From a virus, in IMG/VR virus record IMGVR_UViG_3300013132_000315, positions 1-20,903 of that record: 20,903 nt of DNA; one strand, given 5' to 3'. Under the pieces are notes generated by a model. It searched no databases, had not been told where the DNA came from, and saw only the letters and a list, made by a program, of their open reading frames with translations. The position numbers and the translations under genes were made by a program. Positions 14,170 to 20,902 of the stretch are shown here, piece by piece. Position 1 is the stretch's first letter; every line of letters starts with the position of its first letter.

Positions 14170-15939
14170 TTATTCGGCGGGGTCGGGCTTGGGCTTGATG
14201 ATGTTACCGAATTCGGCGAGGGCGAGGATCATGAGCTCGGCGTCGAGCATGTGGTTGGGGCGACGGCCGATCTGCTTCCAGAGGTAGGTCTCGCGGCCGG
14301 TGAGCGGGCTGCGGCGGACCACTTTTCGGTGGGCATCGAGGTGGGCTTTGTATTCCTCGGAGGCGTCGGCGGCCACGGTCCAGGCGGGGCCTTTGCCGCC
14401 GCGGAGCCACTCGAGGACGTCTTGGGCGGCGGGTGAGCTGAAGAGCATGAGGAACCAGCCGCGCCGATAGGGCTTGATGACGCTGATGGCTTTGCGGAGG
14501 GTCTTGCCGAGCTTGACGCCGTAGCCTTCGGCGCGGTCTTCGCCTTTGGCCGGGATGTAACGATTGCGGATGCAGACGTCGAGGACTTCGTCGGTGCGGA
14601 AGCCGGAGTCGATGACGACGAGTTTGGCCATGGCGCCGCCGATGTTGCGGAGGTTGTCGAGACCGAGTTCGGTGACTTTAAATTCGATGTCGGCCCAGGT
14701 GGTGAGGCGGCCTTCGTCGATGAGTTTGCTGCTGCCGTCGCGGGCGAAGGAGCGGCAGACGAAGTAGAAGCAGTCTTGCTGCACGTCGACGGCCATGATG
14801 CGGGCGGTTCCTTCTTCGGCGGGGGCGCGGAGGGTGTATTCGCCAACGGTGAGCGGGCGGGACTCGGTGGTCATGGCTTCTTCCCAAGGCTCGGCGAGGA
14901 TGCTGTTGACGAAGTCTTGCAGGCCCATGAGGGATTGTTTGTCTTGGAGGAATTTGACGGCGAGGGCGCCGAAGCTGCGGCGGACGGAGTAGAGCGCGCT
15001 GAGGTGGTAGCTGCGATGGCCGGGGAGTGCGCCGGGGTTTTCGGCACGCCAATGGCCGTCGCGGAGCATTTTGGTTTTGAGGGCGTCGGTGATGGGGCCG
15101 GCGCAGTGGGGGCAGTCAAGGCGGGCGGTCTCGCGGACGCGCTTTAGGTCCCATTTGTCCTGGTCGAGGCGGGCGTCGTCGTCCCATTTCATCATGGGCC
15201 ACGCGAGGGTGGTGGCGGCGGAGCAATGGGGGCACGGGACCCAGAAGCGGCGTTGGTCGCCTTCGAGCCAGGCTTTCCAGATGCTGCCTTCCTGCGTGGT
15301 GGGGGTGGAGGTTTGCACGATGAGCGCCATGGGGAATGACGCGGTGCGCTGGACGGCGAGCTGGACGGCGGCGGCCTCTTGCTTGGTTTTGGTTTTGTAT
15401 TTGTCGACCTCGTCGAGGCAGAGGAGCGAGATGCTGCGGCCGGCGAGGTTGCCCGGGGAGTTTGAGCCGACAAACCAGAGGTGCATGCGGCGGAAGGCTT
15501 GGTCGAGGTTTTTGAATTTGTCTTTGTTCGACGGGAGCTCGGCGCGGAGGACTTCGTTGTCGTCGATCATGACTTGCCAGCGGGACTCGGAAAACGACTG
15601 GGCGTTGGTCTGGGTGTCGAGGACCCACAAGGCTGGCGCCGGGGCGCGGCACAGGCGGTAGGCCATGCCGACTTGAATGGCGGTGGACTTCGCCACCTGG
15701 GCGCCGCAGAGCAGGGCCATCGAGCGGACGCCGCTGGCGGGGTGGAAGGCGTCGAGCCATTCGCGCATGTAGGGGTAGCTGCGGACGCGGAAGGGCCCCG
15801 GGGATGAGGTGAAGCGGGAGGAGAAGCTGAGATTTGCCTCGGCCCACTCGGTGACGGACTGCCGAGGGTGCGGGACCCATTGCGATCGCCAGAGGCCGCG
15901 GGCGCGGTCGGTTGAATTAGGAATCCACGCGCAGGGCAT
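14170..15939 (-). CDS. Terminase large subunit (lambda GpA family)
   Basis: At 589 residues this matches the GpA family of packaging ATPase-nucleases. Residues 20-60 hold the family's N-terminal phrase with SVTEWAEANLSFSSRF and PGPFRVRSYPYMREWLDAF. The ATP-binding loop is GAQVAKST at 79-86 and the Walker B strand is LLCLDEVDKY at 172-181. Two Cys pairs, PCPHC and DCPHC, in the middle suggest a zinc-binding insertion as seen in this family. The C-terminal nuclease domain has RIMAVDVQQD and LVVIDSGFRTDEV, with the aspartates expected to bind metal. The P-loop has Ala where Gly usually precedes the Lys. It uses ATP to drive DNA into the procapsid and cuts concatemers. Confidence 0.93.
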   Translation of the reverse strand: MPCAWIPNSTDRARGLWRSQWVPHPRQSVTEWAEANLSFSSRFTSSPGPFRVRSYPYMREWLDAFHPASGVRSMALLCGAQVAKSTAIQVGMAYRLCRAPAPALWVLDTQTNAQSFSESRWQVMIDDNEVLRAELPSNKDKFKNLDQAFRRMHLWFVGSNSPGNLAGRSISLLCLDEVDKYKTKTKQEAAAVQLAVQRTASFPMALIVQTSTPTTQEGSIWKAWLEGDQRRFWVPCPHCSAATTLAWPMMKWDDDARLDQDKWDLKRVRETARLDCPHCAGPITDALKTKMLRDGHWRAENPGALPGHRSYHLSALYSVRRSFGALAVKFLQDKQSLMGLQDFVNSILAEPWEEAMTTESRPLTVGEYTLRAPAEEGTARIMAVDVQQDCFYFVCRSFARDGSSKLIDEGRLTTWADIEFKVTELGLDNLRNIGGAMAKLVVIDSGFRTDEVLDVCIRNRYIPAKGEDRAEGYGVKLGKTLRKAISVIKPYRRGWFLMLFSSPAAQDVLEWLRGGKGPAWTVAADASEEYKAHLDAHRKVVRRSPLTGRETYLWKQIGRRPNHMLDAELMILALAEFGNIIKPKPDPAE

Positions 15940-16501
15940 TGCCGGTGTTGCTGAGGGTGCTGAAGACTTGCTCGAGGTAGTCGGCCACGGTGTCGCGGGC
16001 TAACTCGGGGTCCGCGGGGTTGGCCGCCTGGGCGATGGCGGCCGGCATGGCCTCGAGGAGGGCGCGCAGTTTGCCGGCCTCTTCGGCGATGACGGATTGC
16101 ACCTGGTCGCGGTGCATGAGGGTCTGGGCCTCCTGCTCCGATTTGACCATGTCGCGCTTGCGGGTCTCGTGGGCCTCCTCGGCATCACGGACGGTGCGGC
16201 TGGCGGCAGCCCGCTCTTGGATCGACCCGGCGAGCTCGAAGTCCCGCACGGCCAGCCGGCGCAGGCGGTCGGTGACGGCCAGCTCGTCGGGGAGATCGAC
16301 CAGCTCGGCGGCCGGTTCGGGTGGCCGCGGCGCCGACGGCTGCGATCCCTTGGTTCGCCGGGCGTTCTGGTTAGCCTGACGCCACGCCGTCGCCGCCTCC
16401 AGCGAGTCCAGCGGCATCCCGCGCTTGACGGCTTTGGCGACGGCCGGCTGAGAAATGCCGAGCGCCTTGGCCATCTGGCCTTGCGATAACCGTGAGGACA
16501 T
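15917..16501 (-). CDS. Terminase small subunit (Nu1-like)
   Basis: This is the DNA-recognition subunit of the packaging motor. The N-terminal 30 residues form a helix-turn-helix (LSQGQMAKALGISQPAVAKAVKRG), as in lambda Nu1-type small terminases. A Pro/Ala linker near 50-65 follows, then a long charged helix (about 95-165, including EEAHETRKRDMVKSEQEAQ) suited to oligomerisation and to contact with the large subunit. The ATG at 16501 is preferred; a GTG at 16504 directly before it would add one residue. It overlaps the large terminase gene by 23 bases. Order and overlap with a GpA-type large terminase support the call more than sequence likeness alone. Confidence 0.8.
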   Translation of the reverse strand: MSSRLSQGQMAKALGISQPAVAKAVKRGMPLDSLEAATAWRQANQNARRTKGSQPSAPRPPEPAAELVDLPDELAVTDRLRRLAVRDFELAGSIQERAAASRTVRDAEEAHETRKRDMVKSEQEAQTLMHRDQVQSVIAEEAGKLRALLEAMPAAIAQAANPADPELARDTVADYLEQVFSTLSNTGNALRVDS

Positions 16502-16504
16502 CAC

Positions 16505-16530
16505 CCATAACCGCTGTCAATGGGTTATGG
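16505..16530. promoter_or_regulatory. Inverted repeat directly upstream of the small terminase gene
   Basis: CCATAACC (16505-16512) and GGTTATGG (16523-16530) are perfect 8-base inverted arms separated by 10 bases. The near arm ends four bases ahead of the ATG at 16501, so the repeat covers the ribosome binding region of the small terminase gene. It could be an operator bound by the helix-turn-helix protein or by the small terminase itself, or an RNA hairpin that limits translation. The repeat is seen; its role is inferred. Confidence 0.5.
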
Positions 16531-16550
16531 CTCGCAGAAACAAACAGAGC

Positions 16551-16570
16551 TGTCGCGGGCACTTGCGACA
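16551..16570 (-). terminator. Stem-loop, possible weak terminator of the accessory operon
   Basis: TGTCGC (16551-16556) and GCGACA (16565-16570) are perfect 6-base inverted arms around an 8-base loop. On the minus strand the stem is followed by GCTCTGTTTGTTTCTG, a moderately T-rich stretch. It lies about 36 bases past the stop of the membrane protein gene, where a terminator would be expected. The stem is short, so an operator is a reasonable alternative. Confidence 0.35.
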
Positions 16571-16605
16571 AATAGACTAAGGAGACTCCCTAACTGGGGG
16601 CGTAG

Positions 16606-16809
16606 TCACGCCTCTGGCTCGTGCCCTTGCAAGCGAATGAGTTGCCGCAAGAGTTCGTTGGTCTTCTCGGCTTCATCAAGCAGCGTATCCAACGTCATGT
16701 TGGCCTCGTGCGGGTCGTATGCTTTTGATGCTGCCTTCTTTGGCTTGGCCCGTAAGATAAGCCAGATAGCCAACAGACCAAACGCGCTTAGTGCGATGAG
16801 CAGTTCCAT
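16606..16809 (-). CDS. Small one-pass membrane protein, 67 aa
   Basis: The start ATG 16809 gives a hydrophobic segment at residues 1-20 (MELLIALSAFGLLAIWLILR) followed at once by a basic stretch AKPKKAASK, which fits an N-out, C-in membrane anchor. The remaining 40 residues are acidic and helical with spaced leucines (TLLDEAEKTNELLRQLIRL), possibly a coiled coil. No good ribosome binding site is seen. Size and layout are compatible with a holin-like or lysis accessory protein, but no endolysin is beside it and one-pass phage membrane proteins have many roles, so I name none. Confidence 0.55.
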   Translation of the reverse strand: MELLIALSAFGLLAIWLILRAKPKKAASKAYDPHEANMTLDTLLDEAEKTNELLRQLIRLQGHEPEA

Positions 16810-16847
16810 GATGCAATGGTATTGCGTGCGTCATGCTTGGCAAGGCG

Positions 16848-17336
16848 TTAGCCCTCCAAGTCCTGCACCGTCTGCACCACCGACCGCACCAAGGGATCAG
16901 CGAGGAACTTGGCTCGAGGGAAGGACGAGTCCATCGGATCGACGTTGAAGCGCATGCTGATGCTATAAGGCGCCACACTCCCCTGCCCATCTGTCTCTGG
17001 CTTGGGCGGGACAGCCGGCGCAAAGTTTTGTAGCACCAGTTGTTTGGCTGCTGACGGATTGCCAAAGAGGGAGCGCACGTCCTTGTGCTTCTTGGCTACC
17101 TTAATGCAGTAGCGCGCCTGCATCGGATCAATACCCTCATCAGCCAGCCCATCCACCCACGAATCAAAGGCTGCACCCAATTCCAGTTCAGCCTGGATCA
17201 GTAGCGTCCCCTGCTCGTGCATGGCCTCGATAGCCGTCTTCATCTCCTTGACCGCGCCGGCCTTGGCCTCGCGGATGCGTTCAGCCAGCGCGCGCAACTG
17301 TTCCACGCTGACGGCTGTTAGTTCTGTGCTGCCCAT
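16848..17336 (-). CDS. Hypothetical protein, 162 aa, possibly DUF3102-like
   Basis: The start is ATG 17336, inside the end of the helix-turn-helix gene. The first 90 residues are helical, with an AKAGAVKEMKTAIEAMHEQG segment, then a stretch reading AAFDSWVDGLADEGIDPMQA and ARYCIKVAKKH. This order (long helix, Trp-containing loop, helix-turn-helix-like end) resembles the DUF3102 type of phage and plasmid proteins, by eye only. The C-terminal half is Pro-rich then mixed. It belongs to the accessory block between replication and packaging. Function unknown. Confidence 0.65.
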   Translation of the reverse strand: MGSTELTAVSVEQLRALAERIREAKAGAVKEMKTAIEAMHEQGTLLIQAELELGAAFDSWVDGLADEGIDPMQARYCIKVAKKHKDVRSLFGNPSAAKQLVLQNFAPAVPPKPETDGQGSVAPYSISMRFNVDPMDSSFPRAKFLADPLVRSVVQTVQDLEG

Positions 17337-17899
17337 AGTTCGTTCGTTTCTTTCTGTTGGTTTGTGATGTCTATCTTGGTGCGCGTCTGGCCGACTATCA
17401 TCTGCCTTAGCGCGTAAGTCTTTCTGGCCGCGATGCTCTTCTGGCTGCGGGCAATGGTCGCCGGGTTGGCTGCCTTTCGGATCTCGATGACCCGCTTGCT
17501 GACAGCCGCCCTGGTCACACCAAACTGCTTGGCGATCATCGTCTGCGTCCGGTCCTCGTCGCGGTCCTCCAGCTCAAAGGCCGCCATCCAACAGGCCACG
17601 AAATACTGGAGATCCGGGCAGGCCGACACCTCTCGCGCTTGCTGAAGGAAACGCACAATGGCCTCCCGCTGGGCGATGCGGACAGCGTCGCTGTCGGTCT
17701 CTTGGCACGTCTCGATGAAAGCCATGGCCGCCATTTGGGCGAACAAGGCCGGCACAGTCTGCCCGCTGGCCCGAGATAGATCCGCCAGCCGGTCAAGGAA
17801 CACGTCTTTGGGCGCGTCTTGGTGTTCTGGCCAATAGCTCGCCTCCTTCCGATCCGCAGGGTCGCCTCCGAGCATGGCTGCTTTCTTCGTGTCAATCAT
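17318..17899 (-). CDS. Helix-turn-helix DNA-binding protein, 193 aa
   Basis: The start ATG 17899 overlaps the stop of the preceding gene. Residues about 117-141 form a clear helix-turn-helix: TQTMIAKQFGVTRAAVSKRV, the pattern of sigma-like or resolvase-like DNA recognition helices. Residues 30-110 are hydrophobic and helical (for example FLDRLADLSRASGQTVPALF) and may form a dimerisation or ligand domain. A basic tail with SQKSIAARKTYALRQ follows. Its position between replication and packaging genes suits a regulator of the late genes, but a packaging or replication accessory role is equally possible. It overlaps the next gene by 19 bases in another frame. Confidence 0.7.
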   Translation of the reverse strand: MIDTKKAAMLGGDPADRKEASYWPEHQDAPKDVFLDRLADLSRASGQTVPALFAQMAAMAFIETCQETDSDAVRIAQREAIVRFLQQAREVSACPDLQYFVACWMAAFELEDRDEDRTQTMIAKQFGVTRAAVSKRVIEIRKAANPATIARSQKSIAARKTYALRQMIVGQTRTKIDITNQQKETNELWAAQN

Positions 17900-18114
17900 A
17901 CGCGCAATCCCCTCCCCCGCGCCCCCAGCGCCTCTGCCAGCCGCAATGTGACCACCTCCTCGAACAGCTCGACGGCCGGCGCGTCAAACAATATGGCCGC
18001 ATCGGCCGCCGCTTGGCCCACGGCCTCTACCAGCCATTTGGCCGGTTGGCCGTTGTTGAGGGTTGGCCTGCCTTCTCGTAATTCGGCCAGCTTGGCTTTG
18101 CGTGTTTTTTTCAT
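17896..18114 (-). CDS. Small hypothetical protein, 72 aa
   Basis: The start is ATG 18114 (MKKTRKAKLAEL). No clear Shine-Dalgarno sequence precedes it. The N-terminal end is Lys/Arg-rich and the remainder is a predicted amphipathic helix rich in Ala, Leu, Val and Glu, so a small oligomeric or DNA-associated protein is possible. It is the first gene after the structured intergenic region and overlaps the following helix-turn-helix gene by the ATGA arrangement, so both are likely expressed and translated together. I do not recognise a family. Confidence 0.6.
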   Translation of the reverse strand: MKKTRKAKLAELREGRPTLNNGQPAKWLVEAVGQAAADAAILFDAPAVELFEEVVTLRLAEALGARGRGLRV

Positions 18115-18156
18115 CGTCTATTGGTCAAATTGGGTTCGGCCCTACAGACCTTGGGC

Positions 18157-18182
18157 GGACGGGACGTTAGGCACGTCCGTCC
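18157..18182. other. Hairpin in the intergenic region after the helicase gene
   Basis: The arms are GGACGGGACGT (18157-18167) and ACGTCCGTCC (18173-18182), pairing over 10 base pairs with one bulged G and a five-base loop. An outer pair AGACC (18146-18150) and GGTCT (18185-18189) could extend it. Neither side is followed by a T run on its transcribed strand, so it is not a standard intrinsic terminator. It may be a protein-binding site, an RNA structure, or part of a replication origin next to the helicase gene. Confidence 0.55.
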
Positions 18183-18197
18183 TTGGTCTTACGGGAA

Positions 18198-18250
18198 CCC
18201 CATACCCCATACTTTTACCTATAAGGGTCGTAGGGGGTGGGTCTATGGGG
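18198..18250. repeat. CCCCATA tandem repeat with a distant inverted copy
   Basis: CCCCATA occurs twice in direct tandem (18198-18204 and 18205-18211), and its inverse TATGGGG occurs at 18244-18250, immediately downstream of the helicase stop codon. On the minus strand the order is CCCCATA, then about 32 bases, then two TATGGGG. Such short iterons can bind a replication initiator or repressor, but three copies are few and the role is inferred from position only. Together with the hairpin at 18157-18182 this fills the 136-base gap without a gene (18115-18250). Confidence 0.4.
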
Positions 18251-19486
18251 CTAAAACGGGTCATTTGAAACCTTCCTATCGGCCACTTTTAGCCGCCAAA
18301 TCGGGTCTTTTCCGTTGTCCGCGGGCAGCACCTCCACGCCTTCCGCGGCCAACGCCTGCGGGTGGTCTTTGAGGCACTTTTTCCACGCCGCGATGGCATT
18401 GTTGTCGGGAAAAATGCCGCTCTGCTTGATCGCCGCGGTCAGCGCCGACCGCCCCGGGAGCTGCCCCCCATTGGCCTCCAGCGCCGCCCGCACGGCCTCG
18501 GCCCGCTGCGGCGCCTTCGAGATCGCCATCTTGCCCGCCTGACGCAGCTTGGCCGCGTCCAGATCCGCCCGCGGATTGAGCACCGGGCAGGCCCACTCGA
18601 AGACCGTGGCCGCTAGGGGCGCAAACTCCCGCAGGCTCGCCTCCATGACAAAACAGTCCTCCTCCTCATGCGCCGTGAACGTCACGATGGCATCCGGGTC
18701 GCGCGCCATGACCCCGCTGCCCGAGATCCGGTCCATAGCCTCCTTGCCCGCCTGGTTGCCCTTGGAAAAATGCGCCGCAAAGGCAATCGCCGCCCCGCAC
18801 TCATCGGCAAACTGCTCCAGCTCCAGCATCAGCGAGGCCATGTCGCCGGCCGCGTTCTCGTCCCGCCCGCCGTAAGTCTTATAGATCGGGTCCAGAATGA
18901 TGATCTTGAGGCCGCCAGGCACGTCCTTGACCCTCTGGCGGGCCGCCGAGAGCATGATCGACAAGTCGTAGCACTTGCCCCGCAGATTCCACGTCAGGAG
19001 GTTCTTCGACACCGCCTCGGGCAGTTGCCCGTCCTCGGCCACCCCGCGGAACGACGCGATCCACTCCATGCGCCGCGCGGCCGTCGAACCGTCCAGCTCG
19101 AGGTTCACATACAGCACCGCCCCCTGCTCGCACTTGAACCGCCCGAGCCACAGCCCGCCCGAGGCCACGGCCAGAGCCAGATCGCACAGCGTCCACGTCT
19201 TGCCCATCTTCGACGATCCGCCCACCACCAGCTTGCGTTTCTGCCGCAGAATGGCCCCATCCTCGCCGCCCTCGGGTCCGCAGATGAGCAACCCCGGCGT
19301 CAGCGCCTTCAGCGCGAAAAGCTCGTTGCCCGTCAGCCACGGCGGCAACGCATCCGCTTCCGGCGGGTCATCGGCCACTTGCAGCGTGTGCAGGTTCGGC
19401 GGAGGAGGCGCCGCCCCCTCGTCCATCTCCCGCGTCTCCATAAAGGCCGCCTCGCCGGCCGGTTGTGCTTTGCCGATTTTACGCAT
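18251..19486 (-). CDS. RepA-like hexameric replicative helicase (AAA_25 ATPase)
   Basis: The start chosen is ATG 19486 (MRKIGKAQ), with GGAG seven bases upstream and an 8-base overlap with the primase-like gene; upstream in-frame ATG codons would give a low-complexity shadow of that gene. The 411-residue protein has a Pro/Glu-rich N-terminal linker, a Walker A motif GSSKMGKT at 90-97, a Walker B strand IIILD at 195-199, FAAHFSKG at 236-243 and an RISGSGVMARDPDA segment (about 253-266) that is characteristic of RepA/DnaB-type ATPases. The C-terminal third looks like a small helical or winged-helix domain. It probably unwinds DNA at the fork or loads the host helicase. It is the last gene before a structured intergenic region. 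Confidence 0.85.
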   Translation of the reverse strand: MRKIGKAQPAGEAAFMETREMDEGAAPPPPNLHTLQVADDPPEADALPPWLTGNELFALKALTPGLLICGPEGGEDGAILRQKRKLVVGGSSKMGKTWTLCDLALAVASGGLWLGRFKCEQGAVLYVNLELDGSTAARRMEWIASFRGVAEDGQLPEAVSKNLLTWNLRGKCYDLSIMLSAARQRVKDVPGGLKIIILDPIYKTYGGRDENAAGDMASLMLELEQFADECGAAIAFAAHFSKGNQAGKEAMDRISGSGVMARDPDAIVTFTAHEEEDCFVMEASLREFAPLAATVFEWACPVLNPRADLDAAKLRQAGKMAISKAPQRAEAVRAALEANGGQLPGRSALTAAIKQSGIFPDNNAIAAWKKCLKDHPQALAAEGVEVLPADNGKDPIWRLKVADRKVSNDPF

Positions 19487-20369
19487 CAAAAAACTCCACT
19501 CGTTGAATTGTCCCATCCTCCCGCTGCCCGTTGGGCAGGCGGACAAACTGGCTCCGCAGCCACGTCTTCGGATCACCGCCCAGGCGCACCGCCTCCTCCA
19601 TGAACTTGCGGTCATCGGCCTCGTTCTCCGCCGCATACCAGCCATGCAGCGATTTCGACCCCGAGAAGACCACCAGCCGCAGCTTGCGGAACTCCGAGAG
19701 CCAGATATGCCGCGCCGCCTGCTCGTCCAGCGTGGCCCCGTCGTCGAACTCCACCACGATGTTTTGCCGCGGGCCGGTGTTGTCCAGGGTATGCGCCGAA
19801 TACTCGCCATCGCTCTTGCGCTTGCCCATAGGCGCCGACATGGCATTGGGCACGACAAACTCAAACATCCACAGCCGCGCCCCAAAGGTGTAAAGCAGCT
19901 CCGTCTCAAACTTCGCCACCCCGGTGCCCACGCAGATCAACACGTCCATGCCATCGCCCAAAAGCGCCTTCAGATACCAATCCGGCACCGTCTCCGCGGC
20001 CGTCTTGGCATCCAGCCCCGACGCCTCCCGCAACGACTCCAGATTCCACCCCCGCTGCTTGGAGAGCCGCCGGCACTCCGCCTGCAACGTCTTATTCGGC
20101 ACCGGCCACGGCCGCACCCGCTCCGTCCCGGTGGCCGGCGTCACCTCGTAGCTGTATTGAATGGCCGACAGGATCTCGCGGTCAGGCGTGAACCGCCCGT
20201 TCTCCTCGCGCACCGCATCCACCATGCGCCGAATGATGCGATAGGCCCGAGGGTGCGAGACGCCATCGTCCCGCAGCAGACAGGCCCAATGGTAGATCTG
20301 GCCGTGTAGGCTGGTGGCCGTGCGCTTGCGCTTGTTGGGCGATCGGCACCAGGAGAGGAATTTGCTCAT
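19479..20369 (-). CDS. Primase-like protein (archaeo-eukaryotic primase type)
   Basis: The 296-residue protein starts at ATG 20369 in an ATGA overlap with the gene before it. The C-terminal third carries features expected of an archaeo-eukaryotic primase (AEP) fold: an acidic strand IVVEFDD at about 204-210, a strand-turn LVVFSGSKSLHGWY at 232-245 with a histidine in the position of the second conserved motif, and FVRLPNG near 275-281, then RVEFFDA at the end. The N-terminal 90 residues are basic and helical and may bind DNA. The helicase gene follows directly, so a primase plus helicase pair for phage DNA replication is the natural reading. The third acidic motif is not clear to me, so catalytic competence is uncertain. 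An alternative is a nucleotide-binding protein that has lost primase activity. Confidence 0.6.
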   Translation of the reverse strand: MSKFLSWCRSPNKRKRTATSLHGQIYHWACLLRDDGVSHPRAYRIIRRMVDAVREENGRFTPDREILSAIQYSYEVTPATGTERVRPWPVPNKTLQAECRRLSKQRGWNLESLREASGLDAKTAAETVPDWYLKALLGDGMDVLICVGTGVAKFETELLYTFGARLWMFEFVVPNAMSAPMGKRKSDGEYSAHTLDNTGPRQNIVVEFDDGATLDEQAARHIWLSEFRKLRLVVFSGSKSLHGWYAAENEADDRKFMEEAVRLGGDPKTWLRSQFVRLPNGQREDGTIQRVEFFDA

Positions 20370-20575
20370 GCTGCCAGCCCCCTCAGTGAGCCGAGCATAA
20401 ACTTGACCAATTCAAGATCCCGCCGCTGGCGGGCCTCCTCGAGGTCGCGCGTCTTGAGGTTAATATTCACCCGCTCGGTGTAGACCGGGTGATACGGCTG
20501 ATACTTCATCCACCACCACCCGTGATTGTTGAACAGGTAGCGATTCGGGTTTGGTTGCCAGCGGGTCGGCCTCAT
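20366..20575 (-). CDS. Small protein resembling integrase N-terminal domain, 69 aa
   Basis: The start is ATG 20575, which overlaps the upstream stop as ATGA and has a good GGGAGG about 9 bases upstream. The central part has the look of the three-strand plus helix, AP2-like arm-binding domain found at the N-terminus of many tyrosine recombinases: aromatic strand GWWWMKYQ, then VNINLKTRDLEEARQRRD, where the TRDLEEARxRRD phrase is typical of that domain. Nothing follows it: there is no core-binding or catalytic domain in the protein or next to it, so this is either a stand-alone DNA-binding protein or a relic of an integrase. The likeness is by eye only. It overlaps the downstream primase-like gene by 4 bases. 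Confidence 0.6.
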   Translation of the reverse strand: MRPTRWQPNPNRYLFNNHGWWWMKYQPYHPVYTERVNINLKTRDLEEARQRRDLELVKFMLGSLRGLAA

Positions 20576-20778
20576 TTCTTCATCCTCCCATGCCGGCGCA
20601 TGGCCGATTTGAGGTGCGCCGCCTTGGTCTTCATGCCGTCCGCCATGCACGCCCGGTGCGCCTCCTCGAGGACGGCCATCGTCGGCCAGTTGCCGCTATA
20701 TTCAAAATAGCGGATCTGTGTCTTGAGATCGTCGGCCGACGTGTAGATCAGCCGCCGCACTTCTTGTGACTCAGGCAT
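20572..20778 (-). CDS. Small hypothetical protein, 68 aa
   Basis: The chosen start is the ATG at 20778, which gives MPESQEVRRL and is preceded by a purine-rich GGGGGTGGGGG stretch that could serve as ribosome binding site. An in-frame ATG further upstream at 20847 would add residues of low-complexity Arg/Gly type and overlap the previous gene entirely, so it was rejected. The protein is short, basic at its C-terminal end (RRHGRMKK) and probably helical, with a central stretch reading YFEYSGNWPTMAVLEEAH. Its stop overlaps the next start as ATGA, so the two are probably translationally coupled. Family not recognised; its place beside replication genes suggests an early accessory role only by context. 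Confidence 0.6.
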   Translation of the reverse strand: MPESQEVRRLIYTSADDLKTQIRYFEYSGNWPTMAVLEEAHRACMADGMKTKAAHLKSAMRRHGRMKK

Positions 20779-20902
20779 CCCCCACCCCCTTCCACCGCCT
20801 CGAAGCCTCAAGATACTCGTAATAAGCCCGATTGATCGCCTCCTCATCTGCCTCCCCGCCTTGGGCAGGCAGGCAGTAAAAGAGTCGCTTGCACAGATCG
20901 CG
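20771..20902 (-). CDS. Partial small protein, 5' end outside window
   Basis: An open frame enters from the right edge and ends at a TGA at 20773-20771, giving 43 residues of the C-terminal end. The visible part is rich in Arg, Glu and aromatic residues (for example AYYEYLEASRRWK near the end), consistent with a helical small phage protein. The stop overlaps the next gene's start by 8 bases, the same tight spacing seen throughout this strand, which supports it being a real gene. Part of the frame is made of a short palindromic repeat (20848-20876) that reads through in frame. I do not recognise a family. Confidence 0.5.
   Translation of the reverse strand, partial: RDLCKRLFYCLPAQGGEADEEAINRAYYEYLEASRRWKGVGDA

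Noticed and set aside
16515-16520. TTGACA on the minus strand as a -35 promoter box
   Set aside because: No acceptable -10 box at 16-18 bases; it falls within the spacer of the inverted repeat and next to the start codon.
16371-16571. Open frame of 66 codons beginning upstream of the small terminase gene
   Set aside because: It runs through the inverted repeat and then in another frame of the small terminase gene, whose helix-turn-helix supports its own frame.
16676-17065. Minus-strand open frame of 129 codons between accessory genes
   Set aside because: Trp/Arg/Ser-rich composition and overlap with two better-supported frames.
18251-19909. Longer helicase reading from an upstream ATG
   Set aside because: The first 141 residues are a Arg/Ser/Trp-rich shadow of the primase-like gene; ATG 19486 has GGAG and normal overlap.
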